Source: Pseudoalteromonas sp. SMS1 (GTDB taxonomy: Bacteria; Pseudomonadota; Gammaproteobacteria; Enterobacterales; Alteromonadaceae). Taken from it: DNA of 64,000 nucleotides. Below, in pieces: positions 28,105 through 37,561 of this stretch. Where the stretch lies: positions 1-64,000 of the forward strand of contig NZ_JAKGBI010000003.1 of assembly GCF_021530565.1 (NCBI RefSeq), given 5' to 3'. The translations under genes and the position numbers were made by a program. The notes under the pieces are model-generated. The model had not been told where the DNA came from. It saw only the letters and a list, made by a program, of their open reading frames with translations, and searched no databases. Within the stretch, counting starts at the first letter, position 1; every line of letters starts with the position of its first letter.

Positions 28105-28138
28105 AAAAAGGCGAATATCATAAATATTCGCCTTTTTG
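28105..28138 (+). terminator. Rho-independent terminator after guaA
   Basis: A perfect 14-bp stem AAAAAGGCGAATAT/ATATTCGCCTTTTT with a 5-base loop and T run, 30 bases after guaA. Confidence 0.9.
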
Positions 28139-28180
28139 TTTATAAAAAGTGCAAACAAACAAAAAAATGTATTTTTCCTC

Positions 28181-28208
28181 TTTACCTTTTCTAAAAGCTC
28201 TTTATAAT
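28181..28208 (+). promoter_or_regulatory. Promoter of the tRNA-Trp gene
   Basis: TTTACC (28181-28186) and a perfect TATAAT (28203-28208) are 16 bases apart, followed by a GC-rich GCGTCG discriminator typical of stable-RNA promoters under stringent control. The tRNA begins 14 bases further on. Confidence 0.7.
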
Positions 28209-28221
28209 GCGTCGACATTGC

Positions 28222-28298
28222 AGGGGCGTAGTTCCAATTGGTAGAACAGCGGTCTCCAAAACCGATGGTTGCGGGTTCGAGTCCTGCCGCCCCTGCCA
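28222..28298 (+). tRNA. trpT: tRNA-Trp (anticodon CCA)
   Basis: A full cloverleaf can be drawn: acceptor stem AGGGGCG/CGCCCCT, anticodon loop CTCCAAA with CCA at 28256-28258, T-loop GGTTCGAGTCC, discriminator G and an encoded CCA end. It is 77 bases; the D-arm (GTTCCAATTGGTAGAAC) is one base longer than that of E. coli tRNA-Trp. It stands alone between guaA and holD with its own promoter. Confidence 0.96.
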
Positions 28299-28369
28299 CT
28301 TCAAACTTTCTACACTTCATTGAATCTTTTATCACTTACATTTAGACTCATTAAAAAAGTGTTTTTATC

Positions 28370-28663
28370 ATGCATCCAATTCATGCTCAATTACTCGGCG
28401 TAACACCCTTAAAGCTCAAAGCCAACTATGCCAAAGAGCAGGCATCTGATGCGCCTCAAGTAGATGCATTACCATCCCAATTGGTTCTATCACCGCAATT
28501 ACTGCAAGATATTTTACTTGCCATACACCAAGATGAACTAACGTGTGTACAAGGCGAATCAATCGCGTTGCTTGGAAACCAATTGCAATTACCCAATGTG
28601 CCGTTAAATGCACAGCAGAAAAAACAATTATGGCGAGTACTTTGCGATGCAAGTTCTGAATAA
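28370..28663 (+). CDS. holD: DNA polymerase III psi subunit (short)
   Basis: Psi links chi and single-stranded-DNA-binding protein to the clamp loader. The call rests on position directly before and overlapping rimI, as in E. coli, and on two matching segments: an N-terminal LLGVTPLKL like the chi-interacting/LGITQW region and a C-terminal NAQQKKQLWRVLC like the NPTARAALWQQIC of E. coli. At 97 residues it is ~40 shorter than E. coli HolD (137), having lost part of the central Rossmann-type fold. Sequence identity is low, so alternatives remain. Confidence 0.7.
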   Translation: MHPIHAQLLGVTPLKLKANYAKEQASDAPQVDALPSQLVLSPQLLQDILLAIHQDELTCVQGESIALLGNQLQLPNVPLNAQQKKQLWRVLCDASSE

Positions 28664-29108
28664 TGATATGCTAAGCCAGTATGCGATGTCTGACATTATG
28701 GCGGTAGAAGAGGCGAGTCATCCACACCCTTGGAGTGAAAAGACCTTAGCGTCATGTATTGGCGGGCGTTATTTCAATGCCGCTCTTACGCAGGAGGATG
28801 AGTTGGTGGGCTATTATATCGCAGAGCGAGCAGGCCCAGATTATACCCTGATGAACATATGTGTACATCCGGGACAACAAGGGCAGGGGCTAGCTGTACT
28901 CTTAATGACCTCACTGATACAACGCTGTACCGAAGAGCAAGCAGAAAACCTATTTCTCGAGGTACGTGCTTCCAATACACCCGCTATCGCTTTGTATAAC
29001 AAAATGGGGTTGTCAGTGATGGGCCAGCGTAAAAACTATTACCCAACGACCGAAGGGAAGGAAGATGCAATTTTAATGGGCTTGCAAATTAACGTACAAG
29101 CCGATTAG
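28647..29108 (+). CDS. rimI: Ribosomal protein S18 alanine N-acetyltransferase
   Basis: Acetylates the N-terminal alanine of ribosomal protein S18. Started at ATG 28647, overlapping holD by 17 bases, it has 153 residues, close to E. coli RimI (148). The GNAT acetyl-CoA motif appears as VHPGQQGQGLAVLLM, followed by LEVRASNTPAIALYNKMGL and the conserved YYPTTEGKEDAILM C terminus of RimI. The frame is open 39 bases further up inside holD. Confidence 0.92.
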   Translation: MQVLNNDMLSQYAMSDIMAVEEASHPHPWSEKTLASCIGGRYFNAALTQEDELVGYYIAERAGPDYTLMNICVHPGQQGQGLAVLLMTSLIQRCTEEQAENLFLEVRASNTPAIALYNKMGLSVMGQRKNYYPTTEGKEDAILMGLQINVQAD

Positions 29109-29109
29109 G

Positions 29110-31788
29110 CTAACGCGCAGCTTGAAGCTGTACTTCTTCGTTGCTTAACGTATATTTGATGGCTTGTACTAGATTCAAGGTTGCATATTGCCACTGGGCT
29201 TTGTTGTTGTCTCTAAGGCTGCTTTCAAGCTCACCTGCAGCGCTGTGTATATTCGTAAAACCAAAACAGCCCGCACTGCCTTTGAGGCTATGTGCTAATG
29301 CGCGTAGTGACTCCCAGTCTTGTTCGCTATACAAGGACTCCACTAAATCCAATTGCTCTGGTAATTTTTCAAGGTAATTTTGGCTGATCTGAAGAAACTT
29401 TTCACTTTCAAGCAAATTATTCCATTTGGAAAGGTTGTCGTTGTCGACTTGTAAAAACTCAAGTAACACTGCACCGAGCTTTTCTCTATCAATGGGTTTG
29501 CCAAGTGTTGCATCGCACCCTGCTGCGAGGTAATTATCGATATCATTTTTCATGATGTTGGCTGTGAGCGCTACAATGGGACCATCATAGGCAGCATGTC
29601 TTAGCATCTCTGTCGCTTCCAAGCCTCCCATAACCGGCATTTGCATATCCATCAAAATCAGGTCATAGTCATTTACCAATGACATCTCAACGGCTTCTGC
29701 GCCATTATTCGCGATATCAGGTACCAGCCCCCATGTGCTGAGCAGAAGAGAAATGAGCTCTTGATTATCCTTGTTGTCTTCAGCAAGTAGAATGCTGGCT
29801 TCGAGCTGTTTTTCAGCGAGCTTCTGGGTGCTACTGATTTGATTGTGAATATAGGAATCACAATCTATCCATTCGATATTGGCAGTGTGGTGATTGGCGG
29901 CGATGCTAATTGAGAAGACGCTACCATTGCCCTGTTCACTGGCTACCTCAACATCTCCCCCCAATAATTGCGCGAGATTTTTAGAAATACACAGGCCAAG
30001 GCCGGTACCACCAAAACGCCGAGTGGTGGTGGTATCTGCCTGTTCAAACGGTTTAAAGACTCTCTCCATTTCGCTTTCTGACATGCCAATACCAGTGTCT
30101 TTAATGACGAACACAAATTGATCTGGGCCAGTCTTAAAATCTACGCCAATAATGATACTGCCTTGCTCAGTAAACTTGACGGCATTGCTGGCAATGTTGA
30201 GCAGGATCTGTTTGAGTCGAGTTTCATCGCTATTGAGTATTTTGGGCAACGGGAAATTGTAGTCGAGCATAAAGTCCAACTGCTTTTCTTCGGCCATGGG
30301 TAAAATGATGGATTCAACATCTTTGAGCAATGGCAAAAACTCGATTTCATTTTGCTCAACTTCCAGCTTTTCGGCTTCAATTTTTGACAAGTCAAGGATG
30401 TTGTTGATGAGTTCTAGCAAGTGCTTTGAGTTGCGTAATATTGTATCGAGGTGAAGCTCTGCATTTTTCGCTTGAGGGTTATGAAGTAACTGTTCAGTGA
30501 ACCCCATAATGGCTGTTAGTGGAGTACGGATCTCGTGACTCATATTTGCCAAAAACCGGCTTTTAAGTTGGTTTGCTTGTTCAGCTTCGGTAATTGCCAC
30601 CTCTAGCTGTTGGTTCATTTCTTCCAACGCGCGGGTACGATTTTCGACTTTTTCTTCGAGATGAAGCTTATAATCTTCCAGTTCACCTTGGAAGTCTCGA
30701 ATTTGTTTGACCATGTGATTAAAGTCGTCGAACAGGGTACCAACTTCGTCATCTTCATGGGCGGGTAAATAGACTGATAAATCGCCATCACCGACTCGAT
30801 GGCTCGCTTCACCGAGCAATTCTATAGGCGTTAACAACAGGTTACGAACCACGATAAAAATTAAAACCGGTAACGTAACAACTGACAGAATGACGATTAA
30901 GGCAGTGATCAAACTAATCGCCTTACCTGATTGATATAAAATACTCTTTGGGATGGTAGAGATATAGTAATAACCACCACTTAGCTGTGCGCTGTAAGTC
31001 ATGCGTTTAAGTTCATCGACCGAAGGGAGGACGATAGAGTCTAGTTTACCGCGATCGGCGAGTGAACTGATCTGGGCCATTTCCTGATCGCTTAAGTAAG
31101 TTTGCGAAAAGTGCCCATCGGACGAAAATAGTACTTCACCTTGCCCCGATACGAGTAGGTTAAGTGTATTGTCATAAGGCGCTTCTAAGATGCTACTAGA
31201 AATAATGGAAGGGGCAACTTGGACAATGATGTAACCCTGTCGTTGGGGTCTTTTAAGGTGAAAATTGACACTGTAAATTTGCTGGACAAAATACAGCTGT
31301 GTACCGCCTTCTTTGGCTGGCAACATGTATTGCTGTTGACGCAAATTACTTTTTATTACCTGATCAAAAAAGGGGTATTGTTCTGGGGCAAAACTCAGGT
31401 TACTAGAGTAAAACGCGGTACTATCGCCCTGTGCATCAACGAGGTTAATACTAATAATATCGGGGTACGCCTCACTGTAACTTGCAAATACATCCATCAA
31501 CGCGCCCAGCCTTTTGGTTTTTGTAAGGCTTTCATCTGGTGCTGTCAGTAAAAAATCGCTAAGTACAGGGGAGGTGGACAGTAACTTAGTGGTAGATTGA
31601 TAGATCTCCATGTAATTGAACATTTTTTGCTGTTGCTGTTCAACAAAGCGGCTTACGATCAATTTAGCTTGTTTCTGAGTAGAGCTGGTTACATTGGTGA
31701 GCGTAAAACCACCCAAAAATAAGAGGGGAAGGATCACCAGTGGAGTGATATACCACAGCAATCTGATACTGAGCTTACTGGTTTTCAT
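29110..31788 (-). CDS. Hybrid sensor histidine kinase with receiver and Hpt domains
   Basis: An 892-residue inner-membrane kinase: membrane segment ~9-31, periplasmic Cache-type sensor, second segment ~286-312, HAMP, coiled coil, HisKA with the phosphorylated His418 in MSHEIRTPL, ATPase domain (N-box, GTGLGLCIS), receiver with Asp714 in LILMDMQMPVMGG, and an Hpt domain with His833 in LAHSLKGSAG. This is the ArcB/BarA-type three-site phosphorelay. No response-regulator gene is adjacent, so the final acceptor is encoded elsewhere. The signal is unknown. It is convergent with rimI, the stops one base apart. Confidence 0.92.
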   Translation of the reverse strand: MKTSKLSIRLLWYITPLVILPLLFLGGFTLTNVTSSTQKQAKLIVSRFVEQQQQKMFNYMEIYQSTTKLLSTSPVLSDFLLTAPDESLTKTKRLGALMDVFASYSEAYPDIISINLVDAQGDSTAFYSSNLSFAPEQYPFFDQVIKSNLRQQQYMLPAKEGGTQLYFVQQIYSVNFHLKRPQRQGYIIVQVAPSIISSSILEAPYDNTLNLLVSGQGEVLFSSDGHFSQTYLSDQEMAQISSLADRGKLDSIVLPSVDELKRMTYSAQLSGGYYYISTIPKSILYQSGKAISLITALIVILSVVTLPVLIFIVVRNLLLTPIELLGEASHRVGDGDLSVYLPAHEDDEVGTLFDDFNHMVKQIRDFQGELEDYKLHLEEKVENRTRALEEMNQQLEVAITEAEQANQLKSRFLANMSHEIRTPLTAIMGFTEQLLHNPQAKNAELHLDTILRNSKHLLELINNILDLSKIEAEKLEVEQNEIEFLPLLKDVESIILPMAEEKQLDFMLDYNFPLPKILNSDETRLKQILLNIASNAVKFTEQGSIIIGVDFKTGPDQFVFVIKDTGIGMSESEMERVFKPFEQADTTTTRRFGGTGLGLCISKNLAQLLGGDVEVASEQGNGSVFSISIAANHHTANIEWIDCDSYIHNQISSTQKLAEKQLEASILLAEDNKDNQELISLLLSTWGLVPDIANNGAEAVEMSLVNDYDLILMDMQMPVMGGLEATEMLRHAAYDGPIVALTANIMKNDIDNYLAAGCDATLGKPIDREKLGAVLLEFLQVDNDNLSKWNNLLESEKFLQISQNYLEKLPEQLDLVESLYSEQDWESLRALAHSLKGSAGCFGFTNIHSAAGELESSLRDNNKAQWQYATLNLVQAIKYTLSNEEVQLQAAR

Positions 31789-31984
31789 CTATCCTGATAT
31801 CCATATTTGCCTGTATTAGCCCGAATTACTATCCGTTAAAAGTCCAAACACAGATCATATGATGGCTCGCTGAATTTCTCAAGTTTTTGCGCTGTACAGC
31901 AATGGTACACGATGAAAAAAGGTACAAAGAAATTAGTGCAAATAGGTTCGAAAAAGTTAAATAAGAAGCGGAAAAAGAGAGAAG

Positions 31985-32020
31985 CAGAAGCAAAATTGGG
32001 GTCCATTTCGTTTCTGCTTA
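31985..32020 (-). terminator. Possible terminator of the BSP peptidase gene
   Basis: On the minus strand AAGCAGAA and TTCTGCTT form an 8-bp stem (31982-31989 with 32012-32019) with a long loop, followed by a pyrimidine-rich CTCTCTTTTT. It lies just past the stop. Confidence 0.35.
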
Positions 32021-32026
32021 AAGTCG

Positions 32027-34741
32027 TTACAATGCTCTAAATAATTCTATTTCAGCAAGTTGTAAAAGGTTATTGCCATTGGCATCGGTAGCTGTATGGG
32101 TAAGTTCAAATCGATAATGACTGTAAGGCGTTTGATTATCGATGCGAAATAACTTGGTTTGATTGCGGCTATCAAAACTGTTTTCGCTGCGCGTATCTAG
32201 TGTGTGCCAGTGAATGCCATCATGAGAGCCATGCAAGCGCCAACTGGCGGGATCGCGCTCAGGTGCATCGTTGCCGCTGGTGATGCTATAAGCATGCAGC
32301 ACGTACTGTTCAGGCGCTGTAAATTGTAGCCAGCCACTGTCAGTAAGGGCGACATACTTATTACTTAGGTTGCCATCAAATGCACTTTCAGACCCTTCTC
32401 CCCATTGGCTGAAACCCTCATGTTCGGCGCTGATGACACCGCCCGCCAGGACAAAGTTTTCAAGCTCCTGAGGCCGTGAAGCGCTGTCTCTATCGATGAG
32501 TAAATCAATGTCCGCGATTTGAAAGACTTCTTGTCCATTGTCTTGAGGTCCACTGTTAGCAAAGTTAAATTTAAAGTGGCGGTAGGTGTTATCCAAACTG
32601 AGAGCAAATTCACGGGTTTCCAGACGACGGCTAAAGACTTGGTTTGACTGCGTATCTACCACTTGCCACTGAACCCCATCTGCTGATGCGGATAGGGTCC
32701 AGCTACTTGGATCTCTGCTCGGTTGGTTCTCACCGATGGTTAAGCGGTATCCTCTTAGTTGCCCTGCACCATAGCCTGAAAATGAGATATCGGCGTGTGG
32801 ATGAATCGTTAAATACTTAGTAAAGCGGTCACCATCAAATGCATTCTCAATCGCATAAATTGGGTCCACCGGGGCTTGTAGTGTACTGACTTCTCCACCT
32901 AGTTTTACCAAACTGAGCTGGTCTTGTGGTATGGAAGGGGCTTCTGGTGCTGCCCCTAATGTTGCTTGATATTTTTGCCACAAAACATCAATGTCTTGAT
33001 TCAGTATGCGCTTGAGGGCTTCTCTCAGCGTCCACTCCCAACCTTCGCGTTGACTCGTAAGGACCATCTGATTAATTTTGTATGTGAAGTCTGAATCGTA
33101 GTTATCTTGGATCCATGATAGGAAGAACCCCGTGTTGGTATAGCCTCCAAGCCAGTTTCTTGCTGGTGTAGGCTGACGTGTCGCGTGATAGCCTGCGCGG
33201 ATTCTCACTAGATCAGCAATGCCCTCAATAACTGCATGAACTTCTCCCCCATCTTGCATAGCGCCGGTTGGGAAGTGTTGATAACCATGGACAAGTTCAT
33301 GCCAAAATACCCCGAGCAACTCGTAGATCACTTCTTCGTCGCTTGCATTGGCTAGCGACTCAGCAATGTACTTCGTGCTGAAGGCAATTTCCATGTTACG
33401 ACCAGAGCCCGCACGATAAGCCAACGTATCCATCCATTTTAAACTAAAAGTCACCGAGTCAAATTCAGGTGACTCACCATAATGTTTATATAGAAATTGG
33501 TTAACTTGCAGCGTGACGTCATTAATGGTTTTTTCTAAATCAGGAAAAAGTCGATGAATACGCTTATAGCCTGCACTTTCTGTATCTTCATGGGCGAACT
33601 TAACTTCAGGGTAACTAAAGCCCAGCCATGGATTTTGTGGGTCCACGACTTTAATTGATTGTGTAGCTAGTTCACTTTGTCCATGCCAGTTGTATGTCGT
33701 GAGTTCAACGCGCTTAATTCCCGGTGTTGTGAATAATACGCGTGGGTTTTGCGCGAGGCTTGTAGCGGGTGAGCCTTGTTCAAAGTGCCATTCAAAACTA
33801 TTGGGGCTGTTTAGACTAGCGTCTTTAAAGGTGATTGGAGTGTCAACAAACACGGTGTTTGTGTCACTGGCGATGTGTGCGATAGGTAACTGAGTTTTAC
33901 CAAATAAGTCTATTTCTGCTATTTGCAGCAGATCATAGCCCCAATTATCAGTCCCTTTATGGGTCAATTCAAAGCGGTAATGTTTAAAGGCGTGCGCTGA
34001 TTGCACTTGGTAGCTCTTTTGTTCAAAGCGTTTTGTGAACAGTTCGCCATTGCGATTGTCCAGCGTATGCCAGCTCTCTCCATCGTTTGAGCCGCGCAAG
34101 ACCCAGTTATGGGGGTCTCGACCCGGTGCATCATTGGCAGAGGTAAATTGATATTGAGATATTGTTTGAGCTTCTTGAAGGGATACTTGAATCCAACCTT
34201 GTGGTTTCAAAGTCACGTATTTAGTGCGTGGGTCGCCATCGAAAGCATTACTTAGCCCTTCACCAGCTGGAGAGTCAGCTTGTTGCTCTGTGACCACAGT
34301 TTGGCCACTGATCAAGCTCTGCAATGAGGTTGGATCGTTCTTTTTGTCATGGGGCATTTTTTCCCACACTTGGCTGGTTCCTGGCGTGTTATTCTGAGTC
34401 CACCAACGTGCTTGAAATACTTCGCCTTTATATGCAACTGTGTCACCTTTGTTATAAATTTGCGTGTCTAACCAAGGTGGGGTAATCGCAGTGCTATCGT
34501 TCACAAATTGCAGCAATTGCCATGCACCAGACTTGTTTCGGCTTGGCAGGTCCCCTTGAGTCCACCAGTTGGCACGATATAAAGCCCCTTCAAAGTGTAC
34601 TCGTTGACCCTTTTTATAAGCGTTGTGAGCCTGCCAATTTACTTGTTCACTGGCCATGTGTTGATGTGTGTTTCCTAAATGCGCTTGGGTAGCTGTGGAT
34701 TGAACAGCCAGCACAATTGCGCACAATACGTACTTTTTCAT
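32027..34741 (-). CDS. Secreted basic-secretory-protein-type peptidase with chitin-binding and discoidin domains
   Basis: A 904-residue exported protein: signal peptide ~1-20; two chitin-binding CBM5/12-like modules (~35-80 and ~90-133, each with a RxxWWTQ core); a discoidin/F5-8C domain (~140-285); a PKD-like domain (~287-370); a basic-secretory-protein peptidase domain (~375-600) with HELVHGYQH (His481, Glu482, His485); and two more discoidin domains to the end. BSP peptidases are zinc proteases known from plants and bacteria. The modules suggest binding to chitin or other glycans and proteolysis of material around them. It stands alone; a TGGAACGTTCCA palindrome lies upstream. Confidence 0.8.
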   Translation of the reverse strand: MKKYVLCAIVLAVQSTATQAHLGNTHQHMASEQVNWQAHNAYKKGQRVHFEGALYRANWWTQGDLPSRNKSGAWQLLQFVNDSTAITPPWLDTQIYNKGDTVAYKGEVFQARWWTQNNTPGTSQVWEKMPHDKKNDPTSLQSLISGQTVVTEQQADSPAGEGLSNAFDGDPRTKYVTLKPQGWIQVSLQEAQTISQYQFTSANDAPGRDPHNWVLRGSNDGESWHTLDNRNGELFTKRFEQKSYQVQSAHAFKHYRFELTHKGTDNWGYDLLQIAEIDLFGKTQLPIAHIASDTNTVFVDTPITFKDASLNSPNSFEWHFEQGSPATSLAQNPRVLFTTPGIKRVELTTYNWHGQSELATQSIKVVDPQNPWLGFSYPEVKFAHEDTESAGYKRIHRLFPDLEKTINDVTLQVNQFLYKHYGESPEFDSVTFSLKWMDTLAYRAGSGRNMEIAFSTKYIAESLANASDEEVIYELLGVFWHELVHGYQHFPTGAMQDGGEVHAVIEGIADLVRIRAGYHATRQPTPARNWLGGYTNTGFFLSWIQDNYDSDFTYKINQMVLTSQREGWEWTLREALKRILNQDIDVLWQKYQATLGAAPEAPSIPQDQLSLVKLGGEVSTLQAPVDPIYAIENAFDGDRFTKYLTIHPHADISFSGYGAGQLRGYRLTIGENQPSRDPSSWTLSASADGVQWQVVDTQSNQVFSRRLETREFALSLDNTYRHFKFNFANSGPQDNGQEVFQIADIDLLIDRDSASRPQELENFVLAGGVISAEHEGFSQWGEGSESAFDGNLSNKYVALTDSGWLQFTAPEQYVLHAYSITSGNDAPERDPASWRLHGSHDGIHWHTLDTRSENSFDSRNQTKLFRIDNQTPYSHYRFELTHTATDANGNNLLQLAEIELFRAL

Positions 34742-34776
34742 GACTAACTCCCATTATGTCACTTGTTGTTATTTGT

Positions 34777-34788
34777 TGGAACGTTCCA
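34777..34788. promoter_or_regulatory. LacI-type palindrome upstream of the BSP peptidase gene
   Basis: TGGAACGTTCCA is a perfect 12-bp palindrome with the central CG typical of LacI-family operators. It overlaps a TTCCAA -35-like element that is 17 bases from CATAAT (minus strand), ~36-47 bases before the start codon. A LacI repressor gene is not in the window. Confidence 0.5.
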
Positions 34789-34884
34789 TTTATTATTGGC
34801 ATAAGTTGCCCTGAAAGCAAAGTGTTTAATAAATCAACACGGAATTATCAGAGAAAGGAATGAGATTGTGAATGGTTGGATGGG

Positions 34885-34909
34885 TAAAAAAGCCGACCGG
34901 GTCGGCTTC
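34885..34909 (-). terminator. Rho-independent terminator of efpL
   Basis: On the minus strand, AAGCCGAC, then a short loop, GTCGGCTT and a run of six T, ~10 bases after the efpL stop. Confidence 0.85.
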
Positions 34910-34918
34910 TTATGCTAA

Positions 34919-35491
34919 TTAACTGTCCGCACGGCTCATGAATTTAACTTCAGCGGTGTTAATTTTGATTTTATCGCCTGTTGAGATGTGCTCGGGTACT
35001 TGCACTATTAAGCCTGTCGTCAAAGTTGCTGGTTTAGTACGCGCACTGGCTGAAGCCCCTTTGATTGAAGGTGCTGTTTCTTCAATAACAAGTTCAACAC
35101 TGGATGGTAGATCAATAGAAACTGGCGTGCCTTCAACAACAACTACCAGTAAGCCTTTGGTGTCCTCATTGATGAACAATACCTGTTCGGAGATCGCTTC
35201 TTTGTTTAGGTGATATGGCGTGTAATCTTCTTCGTCCATAAACACATACTCTTCACCGTCGACGTATGAAAACATGGCTGGGCGGCGTGTGAGATCGGCC
35301 AGTTTTAGCATCTCTTCAGCTTTGAAGGTTTCGTCTACTTTACCGCCATTGACAACATCATACATACGCATACGATAAAGACTACCGCCGGCACGACCTT
35401 GCGGGACAGAGCGCTCGATATCACGAATAATCATTACGCGACCATTATATTCAATCGCGGCGTGTTTTTTAATTTCACTGGCCTTAGGCAT
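34919..35491 (-). CDS. efpL: Elongation factor P-like protein EfpL (YeiP)
   Basis: Relieves ribosome stalling at proline-rich and related motifs. Started at ATG 35491 (GGGAA six bases upstream) the product has 190 residues, as E. coli YeiP; the frame is open 33 codons further up. Three domains are visible: N-terminal KOW-like, and two OB domains ([53 protein letters not shown]). The loop tip reads PQGRAGG with Arg33, the residue characteristic of EfpL where EF-P carries a modifiable Lys or Arg. Confidence 0.93.
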   Translation of the reverse strand: MPKASEIKKHAAIEYNGRVMIIRDIERSVPQGRAGGSLYRMRMYDVVNGGKVDETFKAEEMLKLADLTRRPAMFSYVDGEEYVFMDEEDYTPYHLNKEAISEQVLFINEDTKGLLVVVVEGTPVSIDLPSSVELVIEETAPSIKGASASARTKPATLTTGLIVQVPEHISTGDKIKINTAEVKFMSRADS

Positions 35492-35656
35492 AGTAAGTTC
35501 CCATTTAATTTTGTTTTGCAGAAAACTAGCATGAAGCAAGGGTGAGGCCAAGACTTGTGGAGATTTTATTGCTTTATAAAGCTGGCTCACGTTAGCATGA
35601 ACACAGTTTTTAATCGCTCACCCTTAAACTGAGCGCATGATCGTGAGGAAAGTAAC

Positions 35657-36232
35657 ATGGCCGAGTTTCTTAATTTTCAGTGTGATTGTGGCAGCGTAAC
35701 GGGCACAGTGGCTTGTGGTAGCGCGTTTTTTAGAAATCGTGTGATGTGCTATTGCGACGATTGCCAAGCTTTTGTTAATCATCTTGGCCACGAACAGTCA
35801 TTGAATGCCTTTGGTGGCACGGATGTATTTCAGGTAAGCGCATCACAAGTGACTTTCACGTCAGGAAAAGAGCACGTAAAGTGTTTGAAGGTCACGCCCA
35901 AAGGTGTCCATCGTTGGTATACAGACTGTTGTAAGGCACCCTTGGGTAATACGATCGGTGCGGCATGGCCGCTGGTTGGGTTGATTAGGTCGAGCATAGT
36001 GCAAGACTTGGACAAAGTAGTCGGGCCGATTTCAGGGAGCGTGTTTTGTAAGTATGCAAATCAACCAATCCCACACGACATAAAAGGCCCAAGCTCACAT
36101 AAACGCATTGTGGTGACGATGGTGATGAAACTGATGATATGGCGGCTACTTGGAAAAGGGAGCCCAAATCCGTTTTATAGCGCTGGCAAAGCAATCAGTA
36201 AACCTCAGTGCCTTGCCGACGAAAAAGACTGA
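35657..36232 (+). CDS. GFA/Mss4-like zinc protein (DUF6151 type)
   Basis: A 191-residue soluble protein with the cysteine layout of the glutathione-dependent formaldehyde-activating (GFA) fold: Cys9 and Cys11 (CxC), then Cys31, Cys33 and Cys36, and a later DCCKAPLGN. These would bind structural zinc. I recall this kind as DUF6151, with no known reaction. Its last base is immediately next to the end of the convergent lipoprotein gene. Confidence 0.75.
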   Translation: MAEFLNFQCDCGSVTGTVACGSAFFRNRVMCYCDDCQAFVNHLGHEQSLNAFGGTDVFQVSASQVTFTSGKEHVKCLKVTPKGVHRWYTDCCKAPLGNTIGAAWPLVGLIRSSIVQDLDKVVGPISGSVFCKYANQPIPHDIKGPSSHKRIVVTMVMKLMIWRLLGKGSPNPFYSAGKAISKPQCLADEKD

Positions 36233-37561
36233 TCAGAGCGCATACAGTGCGGCCATTTCATTGTATGCCAAACCAAACTGCTTGATAAACCAGCTATTTA
36301 CGAATTCATTTTTGGGGTCAATTTTGCCACATCGCAAAATATATTCACCATGCTGCGCGCCAATTAAGCCATTACAGTGAGTGTCTTCCCAAACCCGTTC
36401 AAGTTGTGCTTTAAAGTGGCTTTGCAAGACACGCATTTGTTTGTCTAAGCGCATATCTACGTCTAGAAAGGTTGCCTGTACGGGTGAAATACCGAGCTGA
36501 GGAAAGTCTGCATAGTGGCTTTGGGTATAGTGCGTTTGACTATCATCGACTTTAAACTCAAGGTGTTGTTTTGCAACAACACCTTTATAAACAGCATCAA
36601 TACTGAAATGTTCTGTAAATTCAGTTACTGGGTAGCTATAGGCTTTTTTGACTTCAACCTCTAATTTATCTTTTGGATTATGTGGATTTACGCGTTCTTC
36701 AACCGTCGTATAATGTTTTTGCCGGCTGACTAATTTTACATTACGGCTATGCTCTAGGTTTGCGGTAAGGTCCAAATCAAATGTGTGTTGACCGATGGGG
36801 CTATACCACAAGCTCTCTCTAAAAATCTGCTTAAATGCTAAAGATGCGGTGTTAAGCGCGGTTGCTTGACGACTTGTTTGGTGTAGTTTTATCGTAAAAT
36901 CTGGCGACAAACGAATGCGAGAGTAGCGCGTTGGGTCTTCGTTCATTGTGTGAAAATTTTGCGGCAAAGACCAAGACATACAGTATTTTTCAGCAAACTG
37001 TCGCAAATAAAAACGTGATTGGGTGGCTTGAGATACCATTTGCGTACATTGCGCATGCGCCTTACTTTGAAGTGGCGCGCGATAGTTGGCAATGAGCGGG
37101 TCCAGTTGTGCGTTACTGATCAAAAATGCATAGCTGTGCTCAAAATACCTGAATTTATCTGGGTAGTGTGATTGTGAGAGCTGTTTCGCTTGTTGCGTGA
37201 GCCATTGCGTTGCGTAACCCAGTTCTTCGCGTTGGGTACTGGCAATCGCCCCAAACGGCTCAATTTGCCAATCAATTTGGTTTCTGAGCAATGACTCAAG
37301 TTTGAGTGTGGCGCCCGTTTGGTTACCTCCAAGTCGCAGCATGCGAACGTCAATCAGACCTTTATCCAGTATTTTGTTGCGTGCCAATGCAAGCCCTTTT
37401 TGCGCCTCTACATTGTGAGGATCTTCAGTCAATGCTTGTTCATAGTACTCGGCTGACTGCGTATACATGCCTGCCTCAAAGAGGTTATGTCCTTTCTCTA
37501 CTAAGCTTTTACAGCCGACAAGTGCGACAACAAATGCACTCAGAGCAAATGCTTTTTTCAT
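36233..37561 (-). CDS. Unknown TPR-containing lipoprotein
   Basis: A 442-residue protein started at ATG 37561 (AGGAA ~8 bases upstream); the frame is open 17 codons further. The signal ends in the lipobox LVGC, so it is a lipoprotein. Just after it comes a tetratricopeptide-like repeat (GHNLFEAGMYTQSAEYYEQALTEDP split across two helices), then a long region with no recognised family but several aromatic and cysteine residues and beta-rich segments near the C terminus. No function assigned. Confidence 0.75.
   Translation of the reverse strand: MKKAFALSAFVVALVGCKSLVEKGHNLFEAGMYTQSAEYYEQALTEDPHNVEAQKGLALARNKILDKGLIDVRMLRLGGNQTGATLKLESLLRNQIDWQIEPFGAIASTQREELGYATQWLTQQAKQLSQSHYPDKFRYFEHSYAFLISNAQLDPLIANYRAPLQSKAHAQCTQMVSQATQSRFYLRQFAEKYCMSWSLPQNFHTMNEDPTRYSRIRLSPDFTIKLHQTSRQATALNTASLAFKQIFRESLWYSPIGQHTFDLDLTANLEHSRNVKLVSRQKHYTTVEERVNPHNPKDKLEVEVKKAYSYPVTEFTEHFSIDAVYKGVVAKQHLEFKVDDSQTHYTQSHYADFPQLGISPVQATFLDVDMRLDKQMRVLQSHFKAQLERVWEDTHCNGLIGAQHGEYILRCGKIDPKNEFVNSWFIKQFGLAYNEMAALYAL

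Noticed and set aside
28030..28335. Minus-strand open frame across the tRNA-Trp gene
   Set aside because: It is translation of a tRNA and of the end of guaA; this kind of false gene is well known.
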